Source of the DNA: Adiantum capillus-veneris
Taxonomy: Eukaryota > Streptophyta > Polypodiopsida > Polypodiales > Pteridaceae
Direction of reading: 5' to 3'
Length of the DNA: 64,000 nucleotides
Assembly (NCBI GenBank): GCA_014529385.2
Contig: CM043952.1
Coordinates: 157,715,057-157,779,056 of the forward strand
Shown here: in pieces, positions 1 through 10,587 of the stretch
Position numbering within the stretch: position 1 is the stretch's first letter
How the letters are laid out: each line of letters starts with the position of its first letter
Notes under the pieces: generated by a model
What the model was told of the DNA's origin: nothing
Database searches by the model: none
The model's input: only the letters and a program-made list of their open reading frames with translations
Translations under genes and position numbers: made by a program

Positions 1-246
1 GCCTCATCTGCAAGAAAGAAGTAACAATGAGCAGGATTTCACTTTAAAATTATCTTCCTAAGGACATAACAGAGGCATCTTCATAAGGACATTATGATCT
101 TCCTAAGGACATAACAAAGCCATCTTTGTCTCACACACTATCTCAACTTGTACGTGCACCTCTAAAAATTGTTCTTCAAAATTGTTACATCCTACAATCT
201 CCACCTTTATGGCAGGCTCAACCTCTGTAGTCATGACAAGTATTAA
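1..246. other. Intergenic sequence with a short direct repeat
   Basis: I see no gene here. A 20-base segment beginning ATCTTCCTAAGG occurs at 52-71 and again at 97-116, with a weaker third version near 77-94. I cannot assign the stretch to any element. It lies directly left of the GGTAGCTACC array. Confidence 0.5.
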
Positions 247-760
247 GGAATTAAGGATACTAGCTCAAGTTACATATGGCTACAACATGGAAATGGTAGC
301 TACTTGGATAGAAATGAAAGCTACCAGTACTATGTAGGTAGCTACCAATACTATCCAAGAAGATACCAATCATATCCTAATAGCTACCAATGCTATCATG
401 TTAGCTGGATGAATGAGCTGGCTAGTTTGGTTGCTACCACGGTGATAGTGGTACTTCCAAGGAAACTATGAAATACTGAAAGCTACCACTATCACCTTGG
501 TAGCTACCTTGATCAAGACATGCCTGTGAGCTATACAACTATGAGACTCGTAGCTATCACTATCAGTTTGAAAGATCCCAATGTAATAGTGGCTAGCAGT
601 ACCATAAGGGTACTTATCAGAATCATAAGGAAAGCTACCACTATTACACTGGTAGCTACCTTTGTGACAATGGTGACTACCTTGCTATCACCATGACTTC
701 CATAAGACAATGCTATCTAATGGGAGAATGGTAGCTACCACTACCATGTTGGTAGCTACC
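247..760 (+). repeat. GGTAGCTACC-type degenerate array, left half, with a Tyr-rich frame
   Basis: The 10-base palindrome GGTAGCTACC and close variants recur many times, often as facing pairs (AGCTACCACTA ... GGTAGCTACC). One frame is open from 247 to about 470 and is rich in tyrosine and serine, with peptides such as GSYQYYPRRYQSY. Later parts of the array still show GSYHYH-like peptides, but in shifted frames. It is either an eroded coding repeat or a minisatellite whose unit happens to read as Tyr/Ser. The right half resumes after element E1 at 14340. Confidence 0.6.
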
Positions 761-1677
761 TATTAGCAGCAAGCTAACTTGGATATTATTTTTTGGAGCT
801 CTCATTGTAAAAACACTTATTATTTTGATAAATTTGGAATATTGTAACTCCTATCTTCCGGATAAAACTTTGTAAGTGATGAGGGGCTAGAAGCTTCCAC
901 ATTGTATCAACCTGTCTTTACCAATCTTCAGTTAGAGCTCCCAAATTATTAGTTTTGACCACCAAAAACCTTGGCTAAGGTATACAAGCCAATTTTAGTA
1001 AGTTACTTTCAAGTTTTGGATATGAAATACACAGCGTGAGCTAATGGCGCTCACTTCTCTCCTTCTCGTGCTTCCTACTCCCTCCCCGGTTGTCACATTG
1101 GAGCCGCGTCTATTGCGTTGCAATCGCAGGTAAGAGCTCTAGGCATTGACGTAAGCATTTCACGATATTTTGTAGCTTTTGGCGTCGTTGACCCGTAGCC
1201 TAATTTCATCATAAGTAGGAATTTACGCTTCAAAATAAAAAACTAATCATAGGCGGGGTATTGTGGCATCATTGCTAAGCATTTAGATGCATTCTGGGTC
1301 AAAAACGACTAGGTCAAAAATCCATTGTTGTTAATTATCACGATTTTTTCACTTGACCTAAAGTGGGATTTGAGACCATAAGCATGTGTGTTTAGGTCTT
1401 ATAAACATGTCCTAGAAGTTTTGTTACGTTTGGATGTCATTTAATGCTGTAACGAATGTGATTTGTTTGCCAATGAGCGATTGGCTTTTGGTGATTTCAG
1501 TCACTTGAGTGTAGCTTGAGTAAGATGCGAGTTGTTTGTTGTTTCCCAAGAGATTGACAACCTCTTTTAGCCTTTATGCACTAGTTGAGTCAGCTTTGTC
1601 CCATGGATTGACAATTTAATCGTGGTTCTGGCTACATCTGCAATAAGATAGGAGTGAGGTTAGACACCCGTCCCACA
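761..1677 (+). repeat. E1 5' LTR
   Basis: It aligns along its length with 13417-14339. It starts TATTAGCAGC where the partner starts TGTTAGTAGC, so the terminal TG has mutated to TA, and it ends CCCACA. The TATA region reads TATACAAG near 981, against TATAAAAG in the 3' copy. A degenerate half of the leader palindrome is present near 1330-1345. Confidence 0.9.
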
Positions 1678-1679
1678 TT

Positions 1680-1699
1680 TGGCACCGTTGCCGGGGATC
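1680..1699 (+). other. E1 primer-binding site, tRNA-Asp type
   Basis: The sequence TGGCACCGTTGCCGGGGATC starts two bases after the 5' LTR. It matches the complement of the plant tRNA-Asp 3' end as I know it from Athila and Tat elements, with one mismatch (A for G at the fifth base). This is where minus-strand DNA synthesis would be primed. Confidence 0.8.
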
Positions 1700-1752
1700 G
1701 AAGAGACGTAAACTAGGGAAAAACACGAGCATCTTGTGAAGTTATCCTTTAA

Positions 1753-3090
1753 CACTAGGTTGGTAACTTAACAGGACATAAAAGTATCCTTTCAGGGTTT
1801 TGAAAAAAACCTTCAAAACCATAGTAGATCCACTCATTTTGTAAAATCCTTTCATGAGGTTATAGTTCAAGGCCTACTACACATGGAAAAAATAAGAAAC
1901 TTGTAAAATTTCTCATCTTTTGGTCACACAGAGCCTCCAAAGTTGATGGACCAGTACATTTTCATCAAAACAGTCATTTCTTACGTTTTGTTGCATAAAA
2001 ATAAGATTAGGGATTTTTGTAGGACTTGAGATAAATTCCCTAGTTAACTTCAATGGGTTGGTGATCAGAACATATGATTTCTTCTCACTCACTATTTTTT
2101 GATTTGCCAAAAGAAATAGGTACAAAAAGTTGAATTTTTACCATTCTGCAAACCTATCATCAAAGTTTCTATAGCCACGCTCAATACAAATAATATATTC
2201 ATGTTTTATTAGTTCCCTATTGTCCTTTAGGTTCATAAGGAGCCATGGAGCATGTCAAAAGAATAATACATCTCTTACCAAGGGGAATCTCGGGGACAAA
2301 GATGAAGTGATAAAAAAAGCCAACATGAAAAAACTGGGTTCAATATTATGAGTTGTAGAATCCCATAGAAAATATTCAATATCTAGCCAAATTTTATTCT
2401 TATGACTAGATATGGTTACTACCTACAAAATGCATGTAGTTGTCACAAGAAACTAACAATATTGAAAAAGATATACTTGATATACTAGAATGTTTCGTTT
2501 TCTTCTATAATTGAAAAAATCAACCATCGTTGTCTACTATGCAAAATAGGGTATTAGGTGCCCCAAAACTCAAGGAATATTAGCTTTATGTTACAATATG
2601 TGACATAGAAAATCAAAACTGCATTTGGATATCATGAAAGCCACCAAAAAAATCATAGAAGAGCTAAAATTGGCTAAAAAACAGGATTTGACAATTTTTG
2701 TAATTTGGTCATTGCTTACAACTGTAACATTTATTCCTCCCTAGAAGCATCAGGACATGCTGAGGACTACTAAAGATAGTTCTCTAGCATTATAGACCTC
2801 ACAAACATGAATTCTAGAGTGGTATAGTTGCAAAAAGTTGAAAAAAGACAAAAACAGGACCCGTTTTTTCACACAGTTTAGGTTGTGAAATGTTGTGCAA
2901 GGACAATGTTCTAGATGGAATTGATATTCCAAAAAAATGTCAAGTTTTTTTCAACTCATGAGACAACTTTCTAGACAGATAGCACCTCAAAATCTATTTT
3001 TAAAATCTTGACATAATTCAAGGAAAATGGTCACTTAATAGGACATAAAAATGTCCCAGGACATAAAAGTGTCCCATTACCAACCTAGTG
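1753..3090. mobile_element. Non-autonomous TIR transposon with CACTA termini
   Basis: The 1338-bp insert has 14-bp terminal inverted repeats (CACTAGGTTGGTAA at the left, its complement at the right). Copies of AGGACATAAAA-type subterminal repeats lie just inside both ends. TTAA stands on both sides. The related leader in A2 has a single TTAA at 37830-37833 on the opposite strand with no insert, which is an empty site. CACTA termini suggest En/Spm, but that superfamily usually makes 3-bp duplications, so the class is uncertain. I found no transposase, and the two small ORFs inside are not recognisable. Confidence 0.75.
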
Positions 3091-4838
3091 TTAACTTCCT
3101 CTAGGATCTTCTAGAGGAGAAACTTTCTTTTAGAAACCACATAGCTTAAGATTGTTGTCTTTTGTAGTGTAGAGGTAGCTTGGAAGTAATCGTACTTGCT
3201 GAGTGCCTTTAGGATTGTAGAACTAGATTAGGCATTTGAGAATGATTGGTAGATGAGACAAGTCTTAAGATCAAGGCTCAAAAAACCATTAAAAACAAGA
3301 AAATGAGTGTTTGTGGACAGTTTCCACAACCCCATTGCAGTAGAACCTAGGAGTAGGGTAAGTAGAATCCAAGGTGGATTTCATAACATTGCTCTCTCTG
3401 AAAGAATCAATTGTGAGTTGTTATTTAAAGTTGCAAAATTTCAGGTCCACGACCAGAAATAGCACGAAAAGACTGCCAAAACCACTCAATCCGATTGGAG
3501 AGTATACTTCAAAGTTGTATAAACTAGTGGGTAAGCTCAAGGACACATTGAGGTAAAAATTTCAAGAGTTTGCAAAAACTCAAATTATTTACTTTTTCTT
3601 GACATTTTAGGCCAAATTAAGCTTTGACTTGACTCAGAGACTTAAAATAGCTCATGAAAAGACTGTCCATTCAAAAAGTGCAAAGAGTGTTCATTTTGGG
3701 TGTAAAGTAAATAATTGCGATTATTAACTTTCAGCTCAAAACTGACCAAGGTTGATAGCAGTGACTCATTGCATGTGTACAAACAACTTTTGTAAAGGCA
3801 CATAGAATTTGGATCACTAAATTGACCAAAAACTGGGTAAAAACTAAAGTCTGTACTGACTTTCGAAAACTTGAGTGTAAATTGGAATATTTTTTGTTCA
3901 AACTCAATGAAACTTGATTCATAGGCTTATATTGATGTGATAATGTGTATATGCTCAGTTGATTAAAAAGGTGCAAAAAGTTGCCAAAAGTAAATAATCG
4001 CGATTATTTACATCTGCCCCATTTTTCAACTTTTTTGACCAGTTAGCATACCACTAGCGTTACCATGTTGTAAAAAGCCCACAAATCAAATTTGGTAAGA
4101 TTTGGATCATTGGATTGAAAATTGTGGCCAAATTTGCAAAGTCAGTCTGCAGACACAAAACATTGAACCAAAAATTATCCAGGCTTGATGAAACTTGGCT
4201 AGGGGGCTTAAGTTGAGATACTTAACAGATCTCTGTCAAGATTGGGAAAAAAAACTTGCAAAAAATTAGCTGGAGTAAATAATCACGATTATTTACATCT
4301 GCTACAAAAATTGACAATCTTGCACATTTGAGTATACCACAAGGTCAAGCATATCAACTAGATCACACAAATCAATTTTGGTGAAATTTGGATCACAAAA
4401 GTGGGACTTAAGCCAGATTCTTGAAAACTGATTCTACGAACACGAAACAGTTGTTAAACTTGAACAGATTTTTTCTAAACTTAGTGAAACTTGTCCACGG
4501 GCCTTAACAGGTTGTATACTTGGCAAATCAAGCCAAAAATACAAAAAATGAGAAAAGTAAATAATTGTGATTATTTACTACTGCTACACAGAGATACCAA
4601 TTTTGACTTTGGAACGTGTATAGTGTTAGATCAACATAATACAAGGCCATTGGGAAATTTTGGGTTCAATCTGATCCAAATTGGTAACAAATTAGTCCTT
4701 GATTTTTTACGAAAGTGGAATCTGAAAGTCTCAACTGCAGACTCAATTATCTCAATTTGAAGTGATACACATAGACCAATCTCAATAGCTAGCAAAAACT
4801 ATACAGACTTTGTGACAAAATCGATAACTTGATCAAAA
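3091..4838 (+). repeat. E1 leader: diverged ~283-bp tandem repeats with 22-bp palindromes
   Basis: Four palindromic 22-mers lie at 3707-3728, 3990-4011, 4275-4296 and 4557-4578, with start-to-start distances of 283, 285 and 282 bases. The copy at 3990 is perfect: GTAAATAATCG followed by its reverse complement. The sequence between palindromes is a diverged repeat, with recurring phrases such as ATTTGGATCA and GATGAAACTTG at matching offsets. The array lies between the PBS and the first ORF, in the untranslated leader of the genomic RNA. The 3091-3560 part has no palindrome and matches the A2 leader on the other strand. Confidence 0.85.
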
Positions 4839-5675
4839 TTGATACAGGAATTAGGTTGCAGACAAGGAATTGGCATCTTGACAGAAATTGCAATCAAGTC
4901 ACGTAGAAGAAATTCACAACAAGTCAATTCGACGGTAAATACTCTATCCAGGGCTTCACAAGTCTATATGAACCTTAGATCTTGTCGTATACTAAAAAAC
5001 CAAGGGATATTTGAAGAAACCTCCAGTAATCAAGGCGAGCACTTCAACACTATCCTTGAAGAAGTCTCAGACACTTTTTCATATTCAACATCTGAAATGT
5101 CTTCCTATTCGACTCACTCAAAAACCGGAACGATAGTGCGCTACAAGCATATACTCTCATTTTATAAAACTAATCGCCATGGAGCTCAGGTTTACCTGGA
5201 TCCCAATGAAGAGTATGCTATTCGCATTGATGACCATGGTATTGAGTTTGAAGAGGAGATCAGGGCAAACAAACAAGGAAAAATGTACATGGATAGAAAT
5301 GGAACTCAGTATTTACAAGTTGAAAACTCTGACGTGATAGACAAATGGGGGTTAGAAGTAAACACCATAATTCCAGATATGGCAACAAAAGAAGAACAAC
5401 CAACTTTAGAATTCGAGGGATATGATCAAGTTGATTTGAAGCCTTTGAAACGGCTTAGTATAGATAATCCTAGGATCGGAGTCTATTGTTGGGAGGATAG
5501 AAAAGTCAAGGATCTTCTATGGACTTTGCATGCCAAATCAGGACAAGTAACACACATGAAGATCATCTATATCTTCAAGATCAAAGATAAGGGTTCAACA
5601 AACCTACCAACCTACCTATTTAGGGATTGTTATAACAACAACTTTGTTATGATGACTCCTGAAGAGGTGGAATAA
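4839..5675 (+). CDS. E1 leader-proximal ORF, unknown function
   Basis: An uninterrupted frame of 278 codons opens just after the palindromic repeats. The start chosen is the first start-like codon of the frame, so the true start is uncertain. The first third is Ser/Thr-rich. The rest is a compact, charged region with DPNEEYAIRIDDHG near residue 123 and a C-terminal stretch containing KIIYIFKIK and YLFRDCYNNNF. I recognise no domain. It sits directly upstream of gag, separated by about 36 bases, so it may be the N-terminal part of a Gag precursor or an accessory ORF specific to this family. Confidence 0.55.
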   Translation: MIQELGCRQGIGILTEIAIKSRRRNSQQVNSTVNTLSRASQVYMNLRSCRILKNQGIFEETSSNQGEHFNTILEEVSDTFSYSTSEMSSYSTHSKTGTIVRYKHILSFYKTNRHGAQVYLDPNEEYAIRIDDHGIEFEEEIRANKQGKMYMDRNGTQYLQVENSDVIDKWGLEVNTIIPDMATKEEQPTLEFEGYDQVDLKPLKRLSIDNPRIGVYCWEDRKVKDLLWTLHAKSGQVTHMKIIYIFKIKDKGSTNLPTYLFRDCYNNNFVMMTPEEVE

Positions 5676-5711
5676 ACCAAATACCAAGGGTACTCCATAA
5701 GGGATTGGATA

Positions 5712-7313
5712 TTGGGCCAAGGACCAAAAACTATTCCAAGAGATGACCTCTACGAGAGAACTTTTGAAAGTAATGTTAAGAAACCAGAAACCACCTCATC
5801 ACGAAGAGAACCAGGTGAGACTAAAGCCAGTCCAGGGCTACATAAGTCACTATTTCCAACAAACTGGTTTGAAGGACTCGAAACGGGACCAACTGCTAGG
5901 AGACCGGGAGTTGAACCAAATAGACGTGTCAGACAAGCTGATTTTCAAAAATGGGTCAAAAAATACAGTGTATTTGGGGATGCATATGACTTCTTAGCAA
6001 GCTTTAAACAAGTGCTAAGAGTAGAAATCATATTTGATTTTCATACTCAATTCGAGGGGTTTGGAATTACATTAGAAGGAAAAGCATTGACATGGTTCTA
6101 AAACATTCCACCGAGGTCAATCATTTTGTTTGAATTGAATACATTAGCTCAAGGAATTGTAGCTACTTGCTCCAAACGGGGATAAAACACAATATGATAG
6201 CTCAAATCTACAGCTTTAAAGAGGAACAAGGTGAGTCTATTAGGGATTGTGCAACTCGAATGAAGTAATACATTACAAGATGCCCAGAGCTAGAGATACC
6301 TGCAGAAGAACGACTAGTATCATTGTTTCTAGAGGGACTGCTAAACAAAGAACTTCATGCTATACTGTATAGCAAGAAGCATACAACCCTAGAAGAGTGT
6401 GTGTCAGATGCTATTGACTTAGGAGACAATTGTGATATTTTCAATGCAGAAGATGTCCCTAAGGATAATCAAAGCGAGAAAAAAACATCCACCAAACCAG
6501 CACAAGTGGGAACAGCTGCTGCAGCACCGCTTTCAGCCATAGAAGATATGCTCAAAAGGATGAATGCAAAAATCACCTATGAGGGGACCAGGACAAGGGA
6601 TAACTCAACAAGGACAACCAATTAGGCCATATAAATGGTGTGAAATTGAGGGTAAATGTACCAACCATGAGACAAATGAGTGCTATTACCAACCAAAGTA
6701 TGATGGGAATGTTCAATACGTGCCTATGAGGCCACAATGACAACTCGTGTACATATATCAGCCTAAATGGACTCAGCTCAAAGACCACCGACGGGTATGG
6801 AAAGACTTCAACCCATTTTGGGTCAAGAACCTCCATATCTAGGACATAATGTTGTGCCTGTAAAGTACATGCTTCCAGAGGGAGTCATAGATGAACAATC
6901 ACTAGTTCTTGTTACACCCTATGCTGAGCTTAGTCCATCTACATTAATGGTAGAAGGAGATTGGTATAATTCACATCCACCACCAATGGAAGAACCTATG
7001 ACATGCTACACTAGAGCTTGCATCAATTTACTATGTAGCTAATCAAGGTGTCAGACCTCCTATGGTAAGACCCATGATTAAGTCGAGAACTGGAAACTGT
7101 GGTGTAGATGATCATTCGAAAAATGAATGCCCAGATCCTGACAAGAACCTCAAGCCAGTTGAATCTTATTGCATACAATGTTGCAAAAAGGGAGAACACT
7201 TCCCCGAAGATTGTCCAAAAAATCTCTTAAACAAAGGTAAAACAGTAGTGAACGTAGTCCAAGTGATACCTAGTAGCTCATCTGAAATGAACCAATTGTT
7301 CCAATCAAGGTAA
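5712..7313 (+). pseudogene. gag: E1 gag (broken), with zinc knuckle
   Basis: Gag would form the particle that packages element RNA. The first block (5712-6101) carries a retrotransposon Gag signature: FLASFKQVLRVE near residues 94-105, ending in KALTWF at 124-129, followed by a TAA where the family usually has Gln. The frame resumes around 6210-6625 with further Gag-like sequence (RDCATRMK, SLFLEGLLNKELHAIL). A proline-rich linker at 6767-7042 follows. A zinc knuckle of form CX2CX5HX4C lies at 7170-7214 (CIQCCKKGEHFPEDC). At least three stops or shifts break it, so no intact Gag can be made from this copy. A reversed fragment of a sister copy of the linker lies at 55550-55773. Confidence 0.8.
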
Positions 7314-7479
7314 CACTAGAGCCCATGCTAAGAAAAAGAAACATAACTCCTCTACTGATTCAAAAAAAAAAAAATCCTCTCAAAAGACCAAAAGAAGCAG
7401 AAACAAAAGGTATGAGATGAGAAAATAGAAACAAAGTGCTAAAATTGAGGAGAAAGCAAAGAAGCTATTCCAAGAAAAG

Positions 7480-8105
7480 GTGAAAGAAACTGGAAGCAAA
7501 ATCAAGAAAACCACCATGAAATCTGGAGGATCAATTTTGGTTGACAAAATTCTTGAGCCTATTAATGAAGCCTTGGAAGCCTACCAAGCGGGACTTAAAG
7601 CAAGACAAAACATGAACAACAAATGGAAAAACTATCCTTCTCCAGACATGGAAGAAGCTAAGCTTGAAGCTTATCAAAATTTGGCAAGAATCACGCAAGA
7701 GATGCTGGAAAAACAAAAACCCAAGCTTGAGAATATGGAAAAACCTGAAGAGCTTGTGGTAAGAGCTAATAAAGGAAAATCCTAAGTGGTGGTAGAACCC
7801 ACCTTGAAACAAAAGATCCAGAACTTATAGTGCTGGACAACGAAGATGCTTTAGATGGAATTCCATTCGTAGAAGAAGATTGGCTGGGACACTTATGGAA
7901 AAAACTTAGAGAGATTAATGATGGGAGCTTAACTCTGAAGTCAGCTCCCAAAGAGGAAGTTTGGTTAGACAATCTACCTCCTGATATGGACATGGATGTA
8001 CAATCCTTGTATGCGGATTGCGGATCTGAAGCTTCAGTAATTTCTAAACCATTGACCTTGAAACATTACCCTCTTACTTGGGAGATAACGAAGATGAATC
8101 CATAG
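7480..8105 (+). pseudogene. E1 linker ORFs between gag and protease
   Basis: Two ORFs (7480-7785 and 7830-8105) join the zinc knuckle to the protease. The first is Lys/Glu-rich and probably helical. The second is acidic, with EEDWLGHLWKKLREI near residues 14-28. I recognise no domain in either. Position suggests they belong to one Gag-Pro precursor. The stretch 7314-7479 and the short gaps carry stops in all frames. Confidence 0.4.
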
Positions 8106-8343
8106 TACGTAAAACCACTCAAGTAAAAAGAGCGGAACAGACCCTAGAAGTAGACAACGTTCATTCAATCATGTCTACACCCATCCAATGCACTCTTAGT
8201 TTAGGAGAACTATTGAAAATCAGAGAATAACTATGCAATGATCTACAGAAAACAGTAGTAAAAGTGGAACTAACGGGTCTAATCGCAAAAAATTTGAGAA
8301 AATTAAAACACGAAATGGACAACAAAGAGATTCGACTGTTTCA

Positions 8344-8673
8344 ATGAAAAAAGTTGGAGAATACTACGAAGGGGAAAAAGGAAACACAACTCTTCTAGTG
8401 AAATATAATGACATAGAAACCATGGCAATATTGGATAGTGGGGCAGGCATAGCCATAGCCACGAAAGCAGTATGGGAATCCTGGGGACAACCAACCATTA
8501 GAAAAACTCAAATGAAATTGCAATTAGCTGATGGACACATTGAAAGACCATTAGGATTGCTTGAAAAAGTGATAGTTAATTCCTGTGAGATTGAATATCA
8601 ACACATTTTTGCCATAGTAGACTTTGAAAAGAAACTCAATTACAAAATCATATTGGAAAGACCTTTCATGTGA
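8344..8673 (+). CDS. pro: E1 retropepsin-like aspartic protease
   Basis: The 109-residue ORF has the layout of a retrotransposon aspartic protease, which would cut the Gag precursor inside the particle. The active-site loop AILDSGAG is at residues 28-35, with Asp31. A LADGH segment at 61-65 precedes the region where the flap would lie. The C-terminal motif reads KIILERPFM (101-109), where the family usually has ILG; Gly is replaced by Glu. About 100 residues is the normal length of the domain. The start is the first ATG after a stop, and the domain was probably embedded in a longer precursor. Whether it is active is unknown. Confidence 0.75.
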   Translation: MKKVGEYYEGEKGNTTLLVKYNDIETMAILDSGAGIAIATKAVWESWGQPTIRKTQMKLQLADGHIERPLGLLEKVIVNSCEIEYQHIFAIVDFEKKLNYKIILERPFM

Positions 8674-9275
8674 CAAGTACAACTCATCCAAGATTGAGAA
8701 ACAATTATCTGTACTTGAAGCAAGTGGGATCAATACCAAGGGTTATTTTAGATCACACTTATAGACATGTCATGAAAACGCCCATACAAGAATTTGATTT
8801 AGTTTCTTTGGCTAAAACTAAGATTCCATCTTGGTTGAATAAAGACACTTCTATTTGGATGTGTGGAGCTTCAAAAAACGAGAGCTTATAACGAGAAGAA
8901 TGTATTTTAGAAAGGGATTTCACGGAAGAAGCCTATGTACCAGAACCCTTTTTGGAGCATTTTTTTGAGCCATTTGAGTGGATTCAAATTTTAATAACAA
9001 TGGATGTATGTGTAAACACGCCTGTGCCTACTCAATTTTGCAATGAGGATGGCTATGACATAATTCCCATCCAAATGATCTCAACCCTCCACATTGAAGA
9101 CAAAATTCACGAACCCAAGGACTCGATGAAAGCTCAACAAGTCTTTTCATACCTTTACTATGATGCAACAGATGATTTAGAAGAACACTCAGCTACCTCA
9201 GATGGTACGTGGTCGGAAAAAGAACATGTGAGAGCTAAACCACTCATGAAAGGAGGCGCGAGGAAAAGTTTTTGA
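8674..9275 (+). pseudogene. E1 post-protease coding remnant
   Basis: Short ORFs (8670-8891 and 8952-9275) continue after the protease with no recognisable domain. In a standard Ty3/gypsy element the RT would start here, but no RT block appears in any frame. Peptides such as THPRLRNNYLYLKQVG and HVMKTPIQEFDLVSLA look like real coding sequence broken by a few shifts. I read this as the tail of the Gag-Pro region at the point where the polymerase has been lost. Confidence 0.45.
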
Positions 9276-9854
9276 CTTTCCCAACGAAAAATCAAGAAGA
9301 CTTATCAAAAAACGCAAAGAAGCCCTTGCAAACCAATTTTTGAGTTATGAGTCACATTTTTATCCAAATCACCTCATATCTCATATATTGGGTCAACATC
9401 ATGCCTAGAACCAAGTTGCACCAAAAAATGTTCATTTTGATGAAAAAGTTAATAATCACGATTATTTACTTTTTTGTCAAGATGGGAGAAAATTGAAACT
9501 TTGCCATCATGGGACCAAAGTACATGATGTCATAAGCCTACTAACCAAGTTTGAGCAAATTTGGATCTTAAAATCTCAAAATTCCTTTACATGTACTGTT
9601 TCAGAGACCTAAAGCCTAAATTTGGCACAATATTCACCGAGTGCAGTCAAATGAACCCACACTTCAATTAGAGTATCTATTTGATATATGTTTCAAGCCT
9701 ATAATACCAAAATTGCAAAAAGTCAAAAATATTTCTCAGCTATAAATAATTGCAATTATTTACTTTTGTTGAAAGTTTTTGCTTGGGCTTAATGATTTTG
9801 ATCTTTACATGTTTTTATGCATCTGTGCATATTCAAAAATTGATTTGAAGCGAA
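9276..9854 (+). repeat. Second palindrome-bearing stretch inside E1
   Basis: Two 22-mers of the leader type occur at 9448-9469 and 9742-9763, 294 bases apart, in sequence with the same phrase content as the leader repeats. No ORF runs through it. It separates the gag-protease block from the extra ORF region, as if a second leader had been placed in front of the latter. Confidence 0.75.
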
Positions 9855-10559
9855 TTGGACTCAATTTGTCAGCAATTTAGACTGAAGGACAATTTAGGAC
9901 GGAATCTGCCAAATTTTCTAACTTTGACACTCTGTTCACTTAACAGGAGCCGTGCAAGCTGCAAAAAAGGCCAAAAATGGGGTCTCTCAAAAGGAGAAGT
10001 TGTAGGAGTTGCCACCATACCAACTAGATCCCAATTCAGTAAAGATAGCCAAAGCAACATATGTATCAAAGAATAGCTTGAGGAGAATAACACAACGGTT
10101 TTTACAGGTAGATTCAAAAGTGAAGAAGGACATCAGGTAGGACTACAACTTCTGCCAAAAGAGGTCTATGATGTCGCAGCAAAGCCCAAGACAAAGGAAG
10201 CTAGCAAAAGGCTTGGGCTCAGAGAATTCTATGACCAAGAGCCATGTGGTGTAGATTTTCAGAAAGATTATGAGCTCCTATCTACAATCAAGGAAGATGG
10301 AACAGCCCAGATTACTTACCAGCAATGGCACAAGGTAGAAGTGGTAATTACGAAAGAGATAGTGGCCAAAGATCTCAAATTGTCGAGAGAGGGGATGACC
10401 ATGAGATCTAGACATAGAAAGACAGCAGGTACCTCACCAAGGAAACCGCTGCGACAACCTTTACTGATCTTATCCAGAAGCAAGTGGAAGAACGAGCAAG
10501 ATTATATCAGCAACACTTCCAGGTTCTTGCGAGAGACCGCCAAGGTACACAACACCTAA
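9855..10559 (+). pseudogene. E1 extra ORF, N-terminal part
   Basis: A single frame runs from 9855 to 10559 with one TAG at 10074-10076. After the stop it reads as a continuous, well-formed protein with REFYDQEPCGVDF and QQWHKVEVVITKEIVAKDL. The last peptide recalls the N-terminal fold of plant transposon-associated proteins with an ITxxxIAxxL motif, but that is a weak resemblance. CTTAACAG just before position 9951 has the form of a splice acceptor. The function is unknown. Position between protease and 3' LTR matches the extra ORF of some Athila/Tat elements. Confidence 0.5.
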
Positions 10560-10587
10560 TCATGCAGTTGCGACTACATTTACACAA

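Noticed and set aside
1680-1699. A tRNA gene at the PBS sequences
   Set aside because: Only the 3' tRNA complement is present, with no cloverleaf, directly beside an LTR. I found no tRNA or rRNA gene in the window by eye.
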